From Bryobacterales bacterium (lineage in GTDB: Bacteria > Acidobacteriota > Terriglobia > Bryobacterales > Bryobacteraceae), in the NCBI GenBank assembly GCA_016713735.1, contig JADJOP010000013.1:62001-126000 (forward strand): DNA of 64,000 nucleotides. The letters run 5' to 3'. Below the pieces are notes generated by a model, which did not search any database, had not been told where the DNA came from, and saw only the letters and a program-made list of their open reading frames with translations. Positions 8,190 through 17,636 of the stretch are shown here, one piece after another (the stretch's first letter is position 1; every line of letters begins with the position of its first letter). The position numbers were made by a program, and so were the translations under genes.

Positions 8190-9476
8190 TTATTTCGGCG
8201 GCGCCGTGGGGACGCCGAGGCTGGTGGCCGGACGGACCGTGGAGGAGCCGGCGGCAGCGCCCGGGGTGGCCTGGGCGATGCCGGCCTTACCCTTCACCAG
8301 GACTTCGATGGCTGTCTTCAACTGGCGGTCCTCGCCCGAAGGGGCGGGAGCGGGGGTGGTTTCGGTTTCGTCGTCGTCGGCGGCGGCATCCTGTTCGGCG
8401 ACCGGGACGGTGGGGGTGACGCCGTTGTCCTGGATCGACTTGCCGCCGGAGCCATAGTATTTGGCCACGGAGAGGATGACGGCGCTGCCGTCGTCCATGG
8501 TGAGGGCTTTGCGCAGGGCGGCGTCGCCGTAGGTGCGTTCGCCGACCACTTCGGCGCGCTTATTTTCGGCCAGGGCGTTGGCGGCGATCTCGGCTCCGCC
8601 GGCGGTGCCGCGGTTGGTGAGCACGACGAGGGGCTGTTTCCAGACGGCCTTGGTTGCCTCGGCATTGAATTCCTGTTTGGGGTGCTTTTGGCCCTGGAGG
8701 TAGGTGATGAGACCTTTGTCGAGGAAGAGGTTGGCCAGGGCGATGCCCTCGGCGGCGTCGCCAGAAGCGTTGTGGCGAAGGTCGAGGACGAGCTTCTGGG
8801 CGCCCTGTTTGGTGAGCTCAGCGAGCTTGGCGGCGACCTGGCGGGACTTGCCCGTTTCGAGGCTGAGGACCTTGATCACGGCGACGCCATCGCCCTTCAT
8901 TTCGGCGGTGAGGGCGGGCAGCTTGAGGGGTTCGCGGATGAGGGCGACCTTGGTGGCTTCGGTTCCGCGGCGGACGCGCATGACGGTGAGTTCGATGGTG
9001 GTGCCGGGGGCGCCTTCGAGGAGCATTTCGGCGTAGGCCAGCGGCATGTCGCGGGTGGCGACACCGGCAATGGTTTCCAGGACATCGCCGGTGGAGAGGC
9101 CGGCCTTATCAGCGGGCGAGTTGGGGATGGAGTCGACGACGCCGACATAGCCGAAGCGGCGGGAGAGGATGAGGCCGGTAGCGGCGTTTTTGGCGTTCTT
9201 GTTGGCGAGGTATTGCTTGTACTGGTCGGCGCTGAGGTAGCTGGCGTAGGGGTCGACGGACTCGAGCAGGCCGTTGAGGGCGCCGAGGGTGACGCTCTTC
9301 ATGTCGGGCTCTTCGACGTAATCGCTCTTGATGCGGGAGATGACTTCGGTATAGACGGCGAAGTGACGATAGGCGTCCTGGGTGTCTTCGCTGCCTCCGA
9401 GGAGGGTGCCGATCATCAACGTAGCCAACAGGATGGTGGACAGCGTGACGATGACAAGTTTGAAACTGTGGTGCAT
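8190..9476 (-). CDS. S41 C-terminal-processing-protease homologue lacking the catalytic Ser/Lys dyad
   Basis: The 428-residue protein has an N-terminal membrane anchor or signal (residues 5-27), an S41 N-terminal helical region, a PDZ domain (about 98-175; SPADKAGLSTGDVLETI) and an S41 core. The fold hallmarks are clear: LVLDLRHNASGD (family LDLRxNPGG), LVVLTNRG and SIQDNGVTPTV. At the catalytic serine motif (usually G-[ST]-A-S-A-S-E) it reads GTAGGAE, with Gly293 at the serine position. At the lysine motif (usually GxxTxGKG) it reads GERTYGDAA, with Asp318 at the lysine position. It is therefore predicted to be an inactive pseudoprotease, perhaps a scaffold. ATG 9476 is preferred over TTG 9527 because AGGGAG lies 6 nt upstream. 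Confidence 0.88.
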   Translation of the reverse strand: MHHSFKLVIVTLSTILLATLMIGTLLGGSEDTQDAYRHFAVYTEVISRIKSDYVEEPDMKSVTLGALNGLLESVDPYASYLSADQYKQYLANKNAKNAATGLILSRRFGYVGVVDSIPNSPADKAGLSTGDVLETIAGVATRDMPLAYAEMLLEGAPGTTIELTVMRVRRGTEATKVALIREPLKLPALTAEMKGDGVAVIKVLSLETGKSRQVAAKLAELTKQGAQKLVLDLRHNASGDAAEGIALANLFLDKGLITYLQGQKHPKQEFNAEATKAVWKQPLVVLTNRGTAGGAEIAANALAENKRAEVVGERTYGDAALRKALTMDDGSAVILSVAKYYGSGGKSIQDNGVTPTVPVAEQDAAADDDETETTPAPAPSGEDRQLKTAIEVLVKGKAGIAQATPGAAAGSSTVRPATSLGVPTAPPK

Positions 9477-9545
9477 CCGGAGCTCCCTAGGAGTGGACTC
9501 GTCCGGCTTGTCGGCTGGACGGCGCAAAGGCCCTCATCTGGCCCA

Positions 9546-9551
9546 AGTATA
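9546..9551 (-). promoter_or_regulatory. -10 box for the S41-like gene
   Basis: On the minus strand the hexamer TATACT (5/6 match to TATAAT) lies about 70 nt upstream of ATG 9476. A weak -35-like TTTTGC (9568-9573) sits 16 nt further upstream. The predicted transcript would have a leader of about 63 nt. Confidence 0.45.
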
Positions 9552-9731
9552 ACAGACGGGCCAAGTGGCAAAAGCGTTAACTAATTGTGATTGCTGGCGA
9601 AAAAGCCTGTGATTGGGGGGGAGTAAGGAGGGCGCAGGGGTAGGGTGGTTCGCCTTCCCCCAGGGGAGTACCCCCGGAAGAGGAAAACGCTAAAGGTTTG
9701 GCGTGGTGCCGCCGATCAAGCCAATGGAGAT

Positions 9732-12289
9732 ATGCGGCAACCTATCACACCAACCGGCGCCCGAACGGGCAAGGCATTCCAGAGGAAGGCGATCCGGGGG
9801 GCGGGCATGCTCGCTGCCTTCGCCGTCTGGGGGGGCGGGGCTGTTTGGGGGCAATTACCCAACAATCCGCCGGCTCCGGGGCCAGCCGGGCAGCAGGTGG
9901 TGGTGCGGGCAACGGACCCGCGCATCACGTTCACCGTGGATGGGGCGGAATACCGGGGAGCGGCTTCCTTTTTCTGGCCGTTAGGGAGCAAGCACATCCT
10001 GGGTGCGCCAATCCGGCTGCTAGACAACGAGACGGCGACGCCGCGGTGCCAGTACTGGACCCCGGACAACGCTTCGCGTTTCTGCAATTTTTCGTGGAAA
10101 GAGAATACGGGGTTTCTGTCGAATGCCGACGACCGGTTTCATACGGTGACGGTGGGGCCGGCGACGACGTGGTATGAGTTGCAGCACACGGCGGAGTACC
10201 GGGTGGACCTGCAGTTTTCCAACACGTATTCGGGCAATCCGCTGGTGGCCGAGTCGGGCGTGCAGTGCGGAGCGCCGGGCACGCCGGTGCCGGAGATCTT
10301 CCGTGTGGGTGTGGTGACCATTGGGGGCACGTGCTATCTGAGCGGCGGGAGGGTGTGGGTGCAGGAAGGCTTGACTTCGCTGAACGCGTTCCCGTTTCCG
10401 GGCTTTGTGTTCCTGGGCTGGGCGGTGAACGCGACGCCGCCGAATGAGTATTTGCGGCAGGTGACGGTGAACCAGCCGTTGACCCTGGTGGCGCGGTTCA
10501 CTCCGGCCAAGCGGCTGGTGATGCGGACGCAGCCGGAGTTGCTGAAGGTGCGGGTGGACCGGGTGGAGGTGGGCACCGCGGGCGGCGACGGACCGTGCAC
10601 GTTTTTCGGCCAGCAGACGCCGTATGTGAATCCGACGATCCGGCCGATGTGCGTGGGCGAGTTTGACCTGGCGCCGAACTCGAAGCACATTATTGGCGCG
10701 CCGAGTCCGCAGACCGACCGCACGGGTAAGCTGTGGGTATTCGACAAGTTTGCGACCGGACAGGGGAATGATTTTCTGTATGAAGTGGGCCAGATCACGA
10801 CGAACAACCAGTTCGAGACGTTGACGGCGGTGTTTGTGCCGGGGTGTCGACCTCGATCACGACGAAGCCGTCGGGGCTGAAGGTGGTGATCGACGGCCGC
10901 GACAACTGGCCGGCGAACTACTTTGTGTTTGCGGCGGGCCGGAAGGTGCAGGTGTCGGCGCCGGCCGAGCAGACCGATGCGCGGGGGCGGCGGTACATTT
11001 TCAAGGGCTGGTCAAACGGCGGCGAGGCGACGCAGGAGTTGACGGTGCCGGACCAGGCCAACGGTTTGGCGTTCAGCATTGTGGCCGAGTATGAGCTGCT
11101 GGGACAGGTGACGATCCGGTCGAATCCGGTGGGCGCGCCGGTGACGGTGGATGGGGCCGATTGCATGACCCCGTGCACGATTGACCGCCGTGAAGGCACG
11201 GCGGTGACGCTGGCGGCGCCGGCGGCGCATCCGCTGAGCGACGTGCACCGGTTTGAGTTCACAGGCTGGGCCGATGGCGGCGAGCGCGTGAGGACGTTCA
11301 CGATGGGTGGGGTGGAGACACAGCAGGTAACGGCGAATTTCCGCACGGCCTACCGGGTGCAGGTGACGACGGATCCGGAAGGCGCGGCGCAGATTACGAC
11401 CGAACCGCCGTCGGCGGATGGCTTCCTGCCGGCGGACACCTTTGTGACGGTGACGGCAAAGGCGGGACCGGGGTACAAGTTCCGGCGCTGGAGCGGCGAT
11501 CTGTCGGGCGCGTTCACGTCGGCCACGGCGACGCTGTCGCGGCCGGTGCACGCGGTGGCGGGTTTTGACAAGGTGCCGTTCATCGCCGAAACGGGCGTGC
11601 GGAACGCGGCGGCGGAGACGCCGTCGAAGACGGTGGCGCCGGGGTCGCTGATTGCCATTGTGGGTGAGAACCTGGCGGCCGAGTATGTGGAGGGACCGGC
11701 GAATCCGCTGGCGCAGACGGTGGGCGACGTAAGCGTGGTGGCGGACGACCGCATTCTGCCGCTGGTGTATGTCTCGCCGGCGCAGATCAATGCGCAGTTG
11801 CCGTTGGACCTGGCGGCGGGCAAATACAAGTTGGTGGTGAAGCGCGTGGGGGCTCCGGATGTGGAAGGCACGTTTACGGTGACCGACTGCGCACCGGGGC
11901 TGTTCCACAAGATGGCCGAATCGCAGGCCTGGGTGATGGCCGCGCATGCCGACGGCACGAGCGTGGACACGGAGAACCCGGTGAAGCCGGGCGAGACGAT
12001 CACGGTGTACGGGACGGGCTTTGGGCGCTACCAGCCGAACATGCTGGATGGGTTTGCGTTCCCACCGGTGCCGGACTTCCTGGTGGCGGCTCCGGTGGAA
12101 CTGTGGAGCGGCGAGCGCGCGCTGAAGGTCGTGTGGGCCGGAGGCGTGGTGGGCCAGGTGGGCACGGTGGGCGTGCGGTTTGAAGTGCCCGCCGATGCGG
12201 TGGCCGGTCCGATGCCGCTGACGGTAAAGATGGAAGGCATGGAGAGCAACACGGTCTATGTGAACGTGGTGGCTCCGGCGGCGCAATAA
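9732..12289 (+). CDS. Secreted repeat protein with TIGR03437 C-terminal domain, interrupted by a frameshift
   Basis: Two overlapping frames form one gene. The first (start ATG 9732; an in-frame GTG lies at 9645) ends ...TLTAVFVPG and then turns to nonsense before a stop at 10880. The second begins at GTG 10844 (VSTSITTKPSG). Adding one G to the run 10841-10844 joins them into about 852 residues. A basic N-terminus and hydrophobic segment (GMLAAFAVWGGGAVWG) form a signal peptide. Several beta-rich repeats follow, each starting near a TVDG/VIDG-like strand, with FKGWSNGG and FTGWADGG motifs of bacterial cell-surface repeats. The last ~240 residues match TIGR03437 (KTVAPGSLIAIVGENLA, YVSPAQINAQLP). 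The role is probably extracellular binding or adhesion, inferred only. A sequencing error is as likely as a real mutation. Confidence 0.8.
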
Positions 12290-12332
12290 GCAGCCGCCTC
12301 GGCAGAGAGAGTTTCCCTGCAACGAGTTGAAC

Positions 12333-12373
12333 AGAGGGCTGAGCGCTTACCGGCGCCGGCCCTCTTTCTTTTT
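12333..12373 (+). terminator. Rho-independent terminator after the TIGR03437 gene
   Basis: The arms AGAGGGC (12333-12339) and GCCCTCT (12359-12365) are perfectly complementary and are followed by a T-rich tail (TTTCTTTTT). It lies 44 nt past the stop at 12289, between convergent genes. Confidence 0.75.
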
Positions 12374-12404
12374 GCAGTTCGCGGGCGGTGTGCGGCGCGC
12401 GCCG

Positions 12405-13640
<1,236 letters not shown>

Positions 13641-13646
13641 GTGCGA

Positions 13647-13652
13647 ATTTTA
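13647..13652 (-). promoter_or_regulatory. -10 box, leaderless arrangement for the Gfo/Idh gene
   Basis: On the minus strand TAAAAT is followed by exactly 6 nt and then ATG 13640. This places the expected transcription start on the A of the start codon. The -35 region is weak (TGTACT at 17-nt spacing). Confidence 0.5.
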
Positions 13653-13678
13653 TCAGCAGTGGGGCACTGAGTACACGT

Positions 13679-14095
13679 ATGCGAATCGTGTTGCTGGCGT
13701 TGGCGGTGGCGGCGGGCCTGACGGGGGCGGACATTCCGCGGACGGGGGCGGCCAAGCCGGCTGTGAAAGCGCCTGCAAAAGCGGCGCCGCGGACGGATGC
13801 CGACATTGAGGGCGACATCCGGCGGCGGTTTGCCAAGTCGAAGATTGGCGAGGATGGGTTTACGGTGAAGGTACGGGGGGGCGTGGCGATCTTGGAGGGG
13901 AAGACGAAGGTGATCCAGCGCAAGGGGGTGGCGACGCGGCTGGCGCGGTTGGGGGGAGCGCGGCGGGTGGACAACCAGATACAGATTGATGAAGCGGCGC
14001 GGGCGGCGGCGGCGGCGCGGTTGGAACGGGGCCGGGGGCGGGGTGACGGGCATGGGCAGGAGCGGCGGAGGGTGCAGCCTGTGCCGCGGCGGTGA
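13679..14095 (+). CDS. BON-domain periplasmic protein
   Basis: The 138-residue protein starts at ATG 13679 with a signal peptide (MRIVLLALAVAAGLTGA). An Ala/Pro/Lys linker follows, and then one BON-like domain (DADIEGDIRRRFAKSKIGED ... FTVKVRGGVAILEGKTKV ... GARRVDNQIQID). BON domains are thought to bind phospholipid surfaces and occur in osmotic-shock proteins such as OsmY. The C-terminal ~30 residues are Arg/Gly/Ala-rich low complexity. The frame extends upstream into the divergent gene, but the signal peptide fixes the start. It stands alone; a terminator-like hairpin follows. Confidence 0.8.
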   Translation: MRIVLLALAVAAGLTGADIPRTGAAKPAVKAPAKAAPRTDADIEGDIRRRFAKSKIGEDGFTVKVRGGVAILEGKTKVIQRKGVATRLARLGGARRVDNQIQIDEAARAAAAARLERGRGRGDGHGQERRRVQPVPRR

Positions 14096-14096
14096 A

Positions 14097-14136
14097 GCGG
14101 GTTCTTACCTACCCGTTCGCCTTTTCTTCTATTTTT
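14097..14136 (+). terminator. Possible terminator after the BON gene
   Basis: GCGGGT (14097-14102) pairs with ACCCGT (14111-14116), with one G-T pair. Pyrimidine/T-rich sequence (CTTTTCTTCTATTTTT) follows. It starts 2 nt after the BON stop. Confidence 0.45.
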
Positions 14137-14139
14137 CGC

Positions 14140-14167
14140 TTGGCATTTGTGCGCAGATCCGTATACT
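14140..14167 (+). promoter_or_regulatory. Sigma-70-type promoter, leaderless, for the DinB gene
   Basis: TTGGCA (14140-14145), a 16-nt spacer and TATACT (14162-14167) form a near-consensus promoter. The -10 box ends 6 nt before ATG 14174, so the expected +1 is the A of the start codon. No Shine-Dalgarno is present. Confidence 0.65.
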
Positions 14168-14173
14168 GCGGAT

Positions 14174-14674
14174 ATGACGCATGAACAAGCAACGTTTCTC
14201 CGTGACTTTCTGCTGGGAAGCCACGAATTTGAGTTTCCGGTGACAGGCAAGGTGCTCGGGGCGATCCCAGCCGGGAAGATGGGTTTCAAGGCTGATGAGA
14301 AGGCGCGGGAGGCGGGCGAGTTGGCCTGGCACATCGCGGTGGCCGAGAAGATCTTCCTGGAGGGGATTCTGAATGGGGCCTTTGATTGGGATGAACAGGG
14401 GATGCCGAAGGGCGAGAGCGGGGCGGTGATCGCCGAGTGGTACCAGGCGAACATTCCGGCGCTGGTGGAGAAGGTGAAGGCGATGGATGGGGCGGCGCTG
14501 GCCAAGCCGGTGGATTTCTTCGGCATGTTCAACTTCCCGGCGGTGGCCTATTTGAACTTCCTGATGAGCCACACGATTCACCACCGGGGGCAGTTGGCGG
14601 CGTGGCTGCGGCCGATGGGCGGGAAGGTGCCGTCGATCTATGGGGGCAGCGCGGACGAGCCGATGGCGGGCTGA
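14174..14674 (+). CDS. DinB-family protein
   Basis: The 166-residue protein is the size of DinB/YfiT four-helix-bundle proteins. The three metal-ligand histidines of the family are visible: AWHIAVAEK (first helix pair) and HTIHHRGQLAAWLR (third helix, HxxxHRxQ type). Members are divalent-metal proteins, some acting as thiol-dependent S-transferases for bacillithiol or mycothiol; the substrate is unknown here. ATG 14174 is chosen over the upstream in-frame ATG at 14147 because the promoter's predicted +1 coincides with it. It stands alone, and the following 142 nt to the convergent DnaC-like gene are GC-rich without a visible gene. Confidence 0.85.
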   Translation: MTHEQATFLRDFLLGSHEFEFPVTGKVLGAIPAGKMGFKADEKAREAGELAWHIAVAEKIFLEGILNGAFDWDEQGMPKGESGAVIAEWYQANIPALVEKVKAMDGAALAKPVDFFGMFNFPAVAYLNFLMSHTIHHRGQLAAWLRPMGGKVPSIYGGSADEPMAG

Positions 14675-14816
14675 GGCAGGGGCAGCGGGGAGCGGGCGAC
14701 AGACCGGACGAGAGGTTCGCGGGACAGGCCGGGGCCAGCGGGAGCGCGGGCCCCGGCGGCGGCGAGCCGGTTGAGAGCCGGGCGGGCAGACGGGGCGGGC
14801 GAGAGGCCGGGCGGCG

Positions 14817-15581
14817 TCAGCGCGCGGAGGGACGTTCGCGGTAATCGCTGACGCCGTGCATGCGGATGACGGTGCACATTTCCATGACGCGGGAGCGGGC
14901 GCGTTCGCCGATGCGTTCGCCGAGGAGATAGCGCGTGTCGGTTTCGCCGGAGGCGGTGCGGCGGCCGAGGTCGGCGCGGCTTTCGACGAGGTTGGTGGTG
15001 GCGATGACGGGGCGGCGTTCGTTGCAGCGGACGGTGATGAGGTGGGTGACGGTGTCGAGGACCCAGTCGGTGACGCGGTAGGCGCCGAGGTCGTCGAGGA
15101 CGAGGACTTCGCACTCCAGGGCGCGCTGGTAGGATTCGCGGAGGGCGGCGCCGTAGGCGGGGTCGTAGCTGGACTTGAGGTTTTCGAGCAGTTCCTGGTA
15201 GCCGAAAAAGAGAGCCTCGAATCCTTTTTGCATGAGGCGGCGCATGACGGCGACGGCGAGGTGGGTTTTGCCGGCGCCGGTAGGGCCGACGAACAGCAGG
15301 CCGGGCTTGTCGGTGCGGTGGGGGAAGCGTTCGGCAAAGTCGTAGGAGGCCTTGAAGGCGTCGACGAGTTTGGTTGCCTGCTGTTGGTCGTGGTGGAAGT
15401 GGATGAAGTTTTCGAAGCTGGCTTTGGCGTAGTTGGCCGGGATGCCCGAGGCTTCGACGAGCCGTTCGGCGCGCTGGACCTTAAAGCAGTCGCAGCGTTC
15501 GGCGCCGGAGAGGCCGCCTTTTTCGTGGATGCGCCAGCCGGTGCCGCCGCAGTGAGGACAAACCGTGGTCGCGCTTGCCAT
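14817..15581 (-). CDS. DnaC/IstB-like AAA+ ATPase (putative helicase loader)
   Basis: The 254-residue protein has an N-terminal zinc-knuckle-like part (C8-x2-C11, C30-x-C32). A DnaC/IstB AAA+ core follows: Walker A GPTGAGKTH (99-107), Walker B VLVLDDLG (about 159-166) and sensor ATTN. These proteins load the replicative helicase (DnaC, DnaI) or assist IS21 transposases (IstB). There is no IS21 transposase or inverted repeat nearby, so a helicase-loader role is favoured. The gene starts 2 nt after the stop of the biotinyl-carrier gene on the same strand, so it is probably the last gene of the carboxylase operon. Confidence 0.85.
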   Translation of the reverse strand: MASATTVCPHCGGTGWRIHEKGGLSGAERCDCFKVQRAERLVEASGIPANYAKASFENFIHFHHDQQQATKLVDAFKASYDFAERFPHRTDKPGLLFVGPTGAGKTHLAVAVMRRLMQKGFEALFFGYQELLENLKSSYDPAYGAALRESYQRALECEVLVLDDLGAYRVTDWVLDTVTHLITVRCNERRPVIATTNLVESRADLGRRTASGETDTRYLLGERIGERARSRVMEMCTVIRMHGVSDYRERPSAR

Positions 15582-15583
15582 GT

Positions 15584-16081
15584 TTATTCAATCGTAGCGA
15601 GAACTTCGCCGGCTGCAACCGTGGCGCCGGGGGCGGCGCGCAATCCGCGCACGATGCCGGCGCGGGGAGCCTGCATTTCATTTTGCATTTTCATGGCTTC
15701 GACGACGGCGATTCCCTGCCCTTCCTCGACGGTGTCGCCCTCGGCCACGAGGACGCGGACGAGTTTGCCGGGCATGGGGGCGGTGATGTGAGCGGGGCCG
15801 GAAGCGGCGGCGTGGGCGTCGGCGGGGCTCCAGTTGCGCGGGTCGAGCGAGGTGGCGGCGATGCGCGTGCCGTTGACGATGACGGCGCCGGGTTCGAGGA
15901 TGGCTTCGAAGCTCTGGCCTTCCCAGAGGAGGCTCCACACGCCGGGGGCGCTTTCGACGGCTTCGCAGAGGCCGGTGTCGTGAGCGCCGTCGTCCCAGGT
16001 GAGATGGAAGCGGAGGTGAGTGCCGTCGCGGGTGAAGTCGAGCGAGCCGGAGCGGCCGTTGGCTTGGATGAGGCGCTTCAT
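15584..16081 (-). CDS. Biotinyl-carrier subunit of an acyl-CoA carboxylase
   Basis: The 165-residue protein ends in a biotinyl/lipoyl domain with the biotinylation motif EAMKM (Lys131) and upstream GKLVRVLVAEGDTVEEGQ. The N-terminal ~90 residues resemble the domain that links carboxylase to carrier in propionyl-/methylcrotonyl-CoA carboxylase alpha chains. ATG 16081 is chosen because it overlaps the stop of the biotin carboxylase gene by 4 nt (ATGA) and starts at MKRLIQANG; the open frame runs further upstream only as a shadow. With the preceding gene it makes a split alpha chain. The carboxyltransferase (beta) gene is not in the window. Confidence 0.9.
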   Translation of the reverse strand: MKRLIQANGRSGSLDFTRDGTHLRFHLTWDDGAHDTGLCEAVESAPGVWSLLWEGQSFEAILEPGAVIVNGTRIAATSLDPRNWSPADAHAAASGPAHITAPMPGKLVRVLVAEGDTVEEGQGIAVVEAMKMQNEMQAPRAGIVRGLRAAPGATVAAGEVLATIE

Positions 16082-17592
16082 CGCAGTTGGGTGCTCCTCC
16101 CGGTGGAGCGCCATTGTGAGCCGGCGCCGTTGGAGGAAGGGGTGGCGGACGCGGCGGCGGCGGGCGCGGCGGATGCGGTGGTGGCCAGCGAGGCGGCGAG
16201 GGCGGCGATGAGTTCCTGTTGGGCGGTGGGCGTGGGGCGGGCGCGGCGGGCGAGCCATTCAGCGATGAAGCCGGTGTGGATGGCGGCGGCGCGGAAATCG
16301 GGGTCGGCGAGGAGGTCGAGGAAGAAGGCGAGGTTGGTGCGGATGCCGGAGATGGTGAAGCGGGCGGCGGCGTCGCGGAGGCGGCGGATGGCCTGGTCGC
16401 GCGTGGAGCCCCAGGCGGCGAGCTTGGCGAGCATGGGGTCGTAGTCGAGCGGGACGGTGTAGCCGGCCTGGACGCCGGAGTCGAGGCGGATGCCGGGGCC
16501 GAAGGGCGGGTCGTAGCGGGTGATGAGGCCGGGCGAAGGGAAGAAGTTGTGGTCGGGGTCTTCGGCGTAGACGCGGCATTCGACGGCTGAGCCGCGCCAT
16601 TCGATCTGGTCCTGTGTGAGCGGCAGGGGCTCGCCAGAGGCGACGCGCAGTTGCCATTCGACGAGGTCGATGCCGGTGACCATCTCGGTGACGGGATGCT
16701 CCACCTGAAGGCGCGTGTTCATTTCGAGGAAGTAGAAGTTGGCCTGCTCGTCGACGAGGAACTCGACGGTGCCGGCGTTGTAGTAACCGGCTTCGCGGGC
16801 GGCGGCGATGGCGGCGGCGCCCATGCGCTGGCGGAGGCCGGGGTGTCGTTCGACGAAGGGCGAGGGGCACTCCTCGATCACCTTTTGATGGCGGCGCTGG
16901 AGCGAGCATTCGCGTTCGCCGAGGTGGATGAGGTTGCCGTGGCGGTCGCCGAAGATCTGGACCTCGATGTGGCGCGGGCGTTCGATCAATTTTTCGAGGT
17001 AGACGGAAGCATCGCGAAAGCTCGATTCGGCTTCCGAGGAGGCGTCGCGCAGGGCGGCTTCAAGCGTGGACTCGTCATACACGGCGCGCATGCCCTTACC
17101 GCCACCACCGGCGGCGGCTTTGAGCATGACGGGGTAGCCGAGGGCGGCGGCGCGCTGGCGGGCGGCGGCAAAGTCGGTGAGCGATTCGCTGGTGCCGGGG
17201 ACGGTGGGGACGTTGGCGCGGTGAGCGAGGATGCGGGCTTCGGTTTTGAGGCCCATGGCACGGATGGCCGAGGCGGGCGGTCCGATGAAGGTGATGCCGG
17301 CCGCATCGCAGGCTTGGGCGAAGGAGGCGTTTTCGCTGAGGAAGCCGTAGCCGGGATGGATGGCGTCAGCGCCGCAGCGGCGCGCGGTGTCGAGGATGCG
17401 TTCGATGTTCAGGTAGCTCTGCGCGGAAGGCGCGGGACCGATGCAATAGGCTTCGGCAGCGTGGCGCACGTGGGGGGCGGTGCGGTCGGCTTCCGAGTAG
17501 ACGGCAACGGAGGGAATGCCGAGACGGCGGAGTGCGCCGAGGATGCGCACGGCGATTTCACCTCGGTTGGCGACGAGGACCTTGCGGAACAT
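16078..17592 (-). CDS. Biotin carboxylase subunit of an acyl-CoA carboxylase
   Basis: The 504-residue protein has the biotin carboxylase order: N-terminal MFRKVLVANRGEIAVRI, an ATP-grasp Gly-rich loop AGGGGKGM (161-168), and the catalytic-core motif EMNTRLQVEHPVTE. The C-terminal domain contains GYTVPLDYDPMLAKLA. It carboxylates biotin with ATP and bicarbonate. It is longer than AccC (about 450 residues) because of an Ala/Pro/Ser-rich tail, probably the linker to the carrier protein encoded next. ATG 17592 matches the conserved start; the frame upstream on this strand, open for a further ~3.7 kb, is a shadow of the TPR genes. It could belong to acetyl-, propionyl- or methylcrotonyl-CoA carboxylase; the tail and carrier favour an acyl-CoA type. 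A TACAAT box 9 nt upstream predicts a very short leader. Confidence 0.95.
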   Translation of the reverse strand: MFRKVLVANRGEIAVRILGALRRLGIPSVAVYSEADRTAPHVRHAAEAYCIGPAPSAQSYLNIERILDTARRCGADAIHPGYGFLSENASFAQACDAAGITFIGPPASAIRAMGLKTEARILAHRANVPTVPGTSESLTDFAAARQRAAALGYPVMLKAAAGGGGKGMRAVYDESTLEAALRDASSEAESSFRDASVYLEKLIERPRHIEVQIFGDRHGNLIHLGERECSLQRRHQKVIEECPSPFVERHPGLRQRMGAAAIAAAREAGYYNAGTVEFLVDEQANFYFLEMNTRLQVEHPVTEMVTGIDLVEWQLRVASGEPLPLTQDQIEWRGSAVECRVYAEDPDHNFFPSPGLITRYDPPFGPGIRLDSGVQAGYTVPLDYDPMLAKLAAWGSTRDQAIRRLRDAAARFTISGIRTNLAFFLDLLADPDFRAAAIHTGFIAEWLARRARPTPTAQQELIAALAASLATTASAAPAAAASATPSSNGAGSQWRSTGRSTQLR

Positions 17593-17636
17593 GAATGGTC
17601 GATTGTAGCGCGTGCTGGTGGGAGGGCCTGCGACGG

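Noticed and set aside
14817..15581. IstB of an IS21-type insertion sequence
   Set aside because: No transposase (IstA), no terminal inverted repeats or target duplication, and the gene sits tightly in a metabolic operon.
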